Assembly: GCA_009692155.1 (NCBI GenBank)
Contig: SHZW01000003.1
Location: forward strand, 62,001-126,000
Reading direction: 5' to 3'
Length of the DNA: 64,000 bases
From: Nitrospiraceae bacterium
Lineage (GTDB): Bacteria > Nitrospirota > Nitrospiria > Nitrospirales > Nitrospiraceae
This document shows, piece by piece, positions 62,630 through 64,000 of the stretch. The position numbers were made by a program, and so were the translations under genes. The notes beneath the pieces were generated by a model that was given only the letters and a program-made list of their open reading frames with translations, was not told where the DNA came from and did no database searches. The stretch's first letter is position 1; every line of letters starts with the position of its first letter.

Positions 62630-63378
62630 AACTCACCATCCTCGGCTCCGGCACCAACGTCCATCCGACCCGAGCCGCGGCCGGCTATCTCGTCAAGACC
62701 GATCAATTGCTTCTGCTCGATTTCGGCCCCCGTACGCTGAAGAATCTGATGGCGGCCGGCGTCAACCGCCACAGGATTCGCCACATTCTGTTTTCGTATT
62801 TCCAAGCCGATCACTTTGCCGATTTCGTGCACTTCTTCTTCGACGCCGTATTCTATTCAAAATTCATCGGCAAGCGGCCCGACCTGGCCATTATCGGCCC
62901 GCGCGGTACCAGGAAGCTCTTTGGCGTCATGCTCAACAACTTTCCTGGTTTCAATGCCGCGCAGTTCAAGACGACGATCCGGGAGGTCGGCGATCAGACC
63001 TTCCGAATCGGCCGGACCCGCATCACGGCCCGCACGGTCGAGCACAGCAAGCGGCTGCACTGCCTGGGGTATCGCATCGAATACGGAAGGAAGGTGCTGG
63101 CCTATTCAGGCGATTCGATGGACTGCGACGGCTTGCGGCAGCTTTGCCGCCAGGCCGATGTGGCGGTGCTGGACTGCTCGTTCCCCATCCAGCGGCGGGG
63201 ACCCAATCACATGCATGCGGGCGACTGTGGAAAAGTCGCGCAGGCCACCGGCGTCGGGCGCCTCATTCTTTCGCACTTTTACCCGATTGCGGAACGCTAC
63301 GACGTGACACGGCAGGCAGCCCGGCACTTCAAGGGCCGGATCACCAAGGGACGTGATTTGGCGACGTTGACGGTGTGA
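62626..63378 (+). CDS. MBL-fold protein (RNase Z-like) with altered metal site
   Basis: A 250-residue metallo-beta-lactamase-fold protein. The start MKLTILGSGTNVHPTRAAAG and the later YSGDSMDC and ILSHFYP fit RNase Z-like and related hydrolases. But the signature H-x-H-x-D-H reads Y58-F-Q60-A-D62-H63 here, so two of the metal-binding histidines are lost while Asp62, His63 and later His/Asp remain. It may bind one metal or have a different function. It overlaps tag by 4 bp (ATGA). Confidence 0.82.
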   Translation: MKLTILGSGTNVHPTRAAAGYLVKTDQLLLLDFGPRTLKNLMAAGVNRHRIRHILFSYFQADHFADFVHFFFDAVFYSKFIGKRPDLAIIGPRGTRKLFGVMLNNFPGFNAAQFKTTIREVGDQTFRIGRTRITARTVEHSKRLHCLGYRIEYGRKVLAYSGDSMDCDGLRQLCRQADVAVLDCSFPIQRRGPNHMHAGDCGKVAQATGVGRLILSHFYPIAERYDVTRQAARHFKGRITKGRDLATLTV

Positions 63379-63428
63379 GCTCCGCGAACCCGCCGGAGCT
63401 TCAGCGAAGGCGGGTGATCCGCCTGCGA

Positions 63429-64000
63429 TTATGCAGTTGGTTTTGCCCGCTTCAAAACAAAGAAGTAGTACCGATACCGCTCGGCAAAGACCGCCGGATC
63501 GCTTCGTCCCGGGACCTGGGGCAGGACCCGTCGTTCGAACCACCGCAGGATCCGGCTAAGACAGAGCCGGTACAGGCGGGGATATTTCTGGGAAAGTTTC
63601 GCGGCCACATACCCGGCGAGGGGCACGTAGAACTCGCAAATGACATCGTAGGTCAGCTTGATCGTCGGAAGGATGTTCTGCGTCACATCCCGCTCGACCG
63701 CAACGGTAAAGCCCCTGGCCGACGTTTCTTTTCGCAAGAGATGATGATCGTGATCGTGTCCATGGCGGGCCTTGGCGCCGGCATGGACGAACCAGTCGGC
63801 AATGACCACGCATCCGCCCGGGGTCAGCAGCCGGTCAAAGAGCGGAAACGCCTCATCGAGAGCGATGTATCGGAAGCTTTCCGAAAAGAGAATCAGGTCG
63901 AAGGAGGCGGTTGGGAGGCTCACGCCCACGTCCTGGAAACGCGCATTTTTCACGGTGACCGCGGGGTAGCGTTTCATGATTTGTTCGGCTTGATACGCGC
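63429..64000 (-). CDS. SAM-dependent methyltransferase, N-terminus outside window
   Basis: At least 190 residues are read leftward from the window edge, open in frame through AYQAEQIMKRYPAVTVKNAR, so the ATG at 63977 is probably internal and the real start lies beyond 64000. FDLILFSESFRYI and LLTPGGCVVIADWF are motifs IV-VI of class I methyltransferases. A His-rich loop (HGHDHDHHLL) and a C-terminal helical part follow. Substrate unknown. It converges with the MBL gene. Confidence 0.75.
   Translation of the reverse strand, partial: AYQAEQIMKRYPAVTVKNARFQDVGVSLPTASFDLILFSESFRYIALDEAFPLFDRLLTPGGCVVIADWFVHAGAKARHGHDHDHHLLRKETSARGFTVAVERDVTQNILPTIKLTYDVICEFYVPLAGYVAAKLSQKYPRLYRLCLSRILRWFERRVLPQVPGRSDPAVFAERYRYYFFVLKRAKPTA

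Overview
The window is a GC-rich stretch of bacterial chromosome with housekeeping and accessory genes on both strands. A complete nuoA-N operon with a fused nuoCD, an AhbD/NirJ-like radical SAM enzyme, proteins carrying PCP_red domains and a typical pattern of dispersed palindromes point to a Nitrospira-like member of the Nitrospirota. That assignment is inference from gene content; no rRNA or other marker is present to prove it.

Layout. 1-3.5 kb: end of an Slp-type lipoprotein gene, then a leftward set of exported proteins (His/Cys-rich small protein, outer-membrane barrel, TlpA-like thioredoxin, TPR protein). 3.5-8.8 kb: secA, a decayed DUF2157 remnant, a GDYXXLXY protein, an FKBP isomerase lipoprotein and a MarR regulator with a cysteine cluster. 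8.9-25.7 kb: a MidA/NDUFAF7-type methyltransferase directly followed by all 13 genes of a 14-subunit-type complex I. 25.8-35.1 kb: BrkB-like membrane protein, polysaccharide deacetylase, GNAT, VOC protein, uvrC, a truncated HerA-like ATPase, a SnoaL-like protein and a short uvrA. 35.1-44.7 kb: ubiE, then a cluster that looks tetrapyrrole-related (cobalamin-type radical SAM, USP/PCP_red fusion, AhbD/NirJ-like radical SAM with PCP_red tail, CopD/HemJ-like membrane protein) and a V4R-like sensor kinase with a response regulator. 44.8-56.9 kb, mostly leftward: 2OG oxygenase, lolA, ftsK, rsmA, a small conserved-looking protein, pdxA, CDF transporter, Na/Ca-type exchanger, larC, larB, gpsA. 57-64 kb: small membrane proteins, truD, an EF-hand protein, a HEAT-repeat protein, MarR plus nitroreductase, tag, an unusual MBL-fold protein and a partial methyltransferase.

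The most unusual features are non-coding. Nearly every junction in the nuo operon, and many elsewhere, holds a hairpin whose arms are built of degenerate tandem short words. Several word types recur at unlinked loci, and some words have become part of protein C-termini or internal loops. A second family, seen twice, has a 48-nt conserved core enclosed by arms that differ in sequence but keep their complementarity and exact spacing. There is also a MITE-like element beside truD and a 180-nt inverted-repeat structure followed by a strong bidirectional terminator.

Functionally the window joins respiration (complex I and its probable assembly methyltransferase, quinone methylation by UbiE), envelope biogenesis (SecA, LolA, FtsK, PPIase), DNA repair (UvrA, UvrC, Tag), cofactor synthesis (PdxA, LarB/LarC, putative tetrapyrrole enzymes) and regulation.
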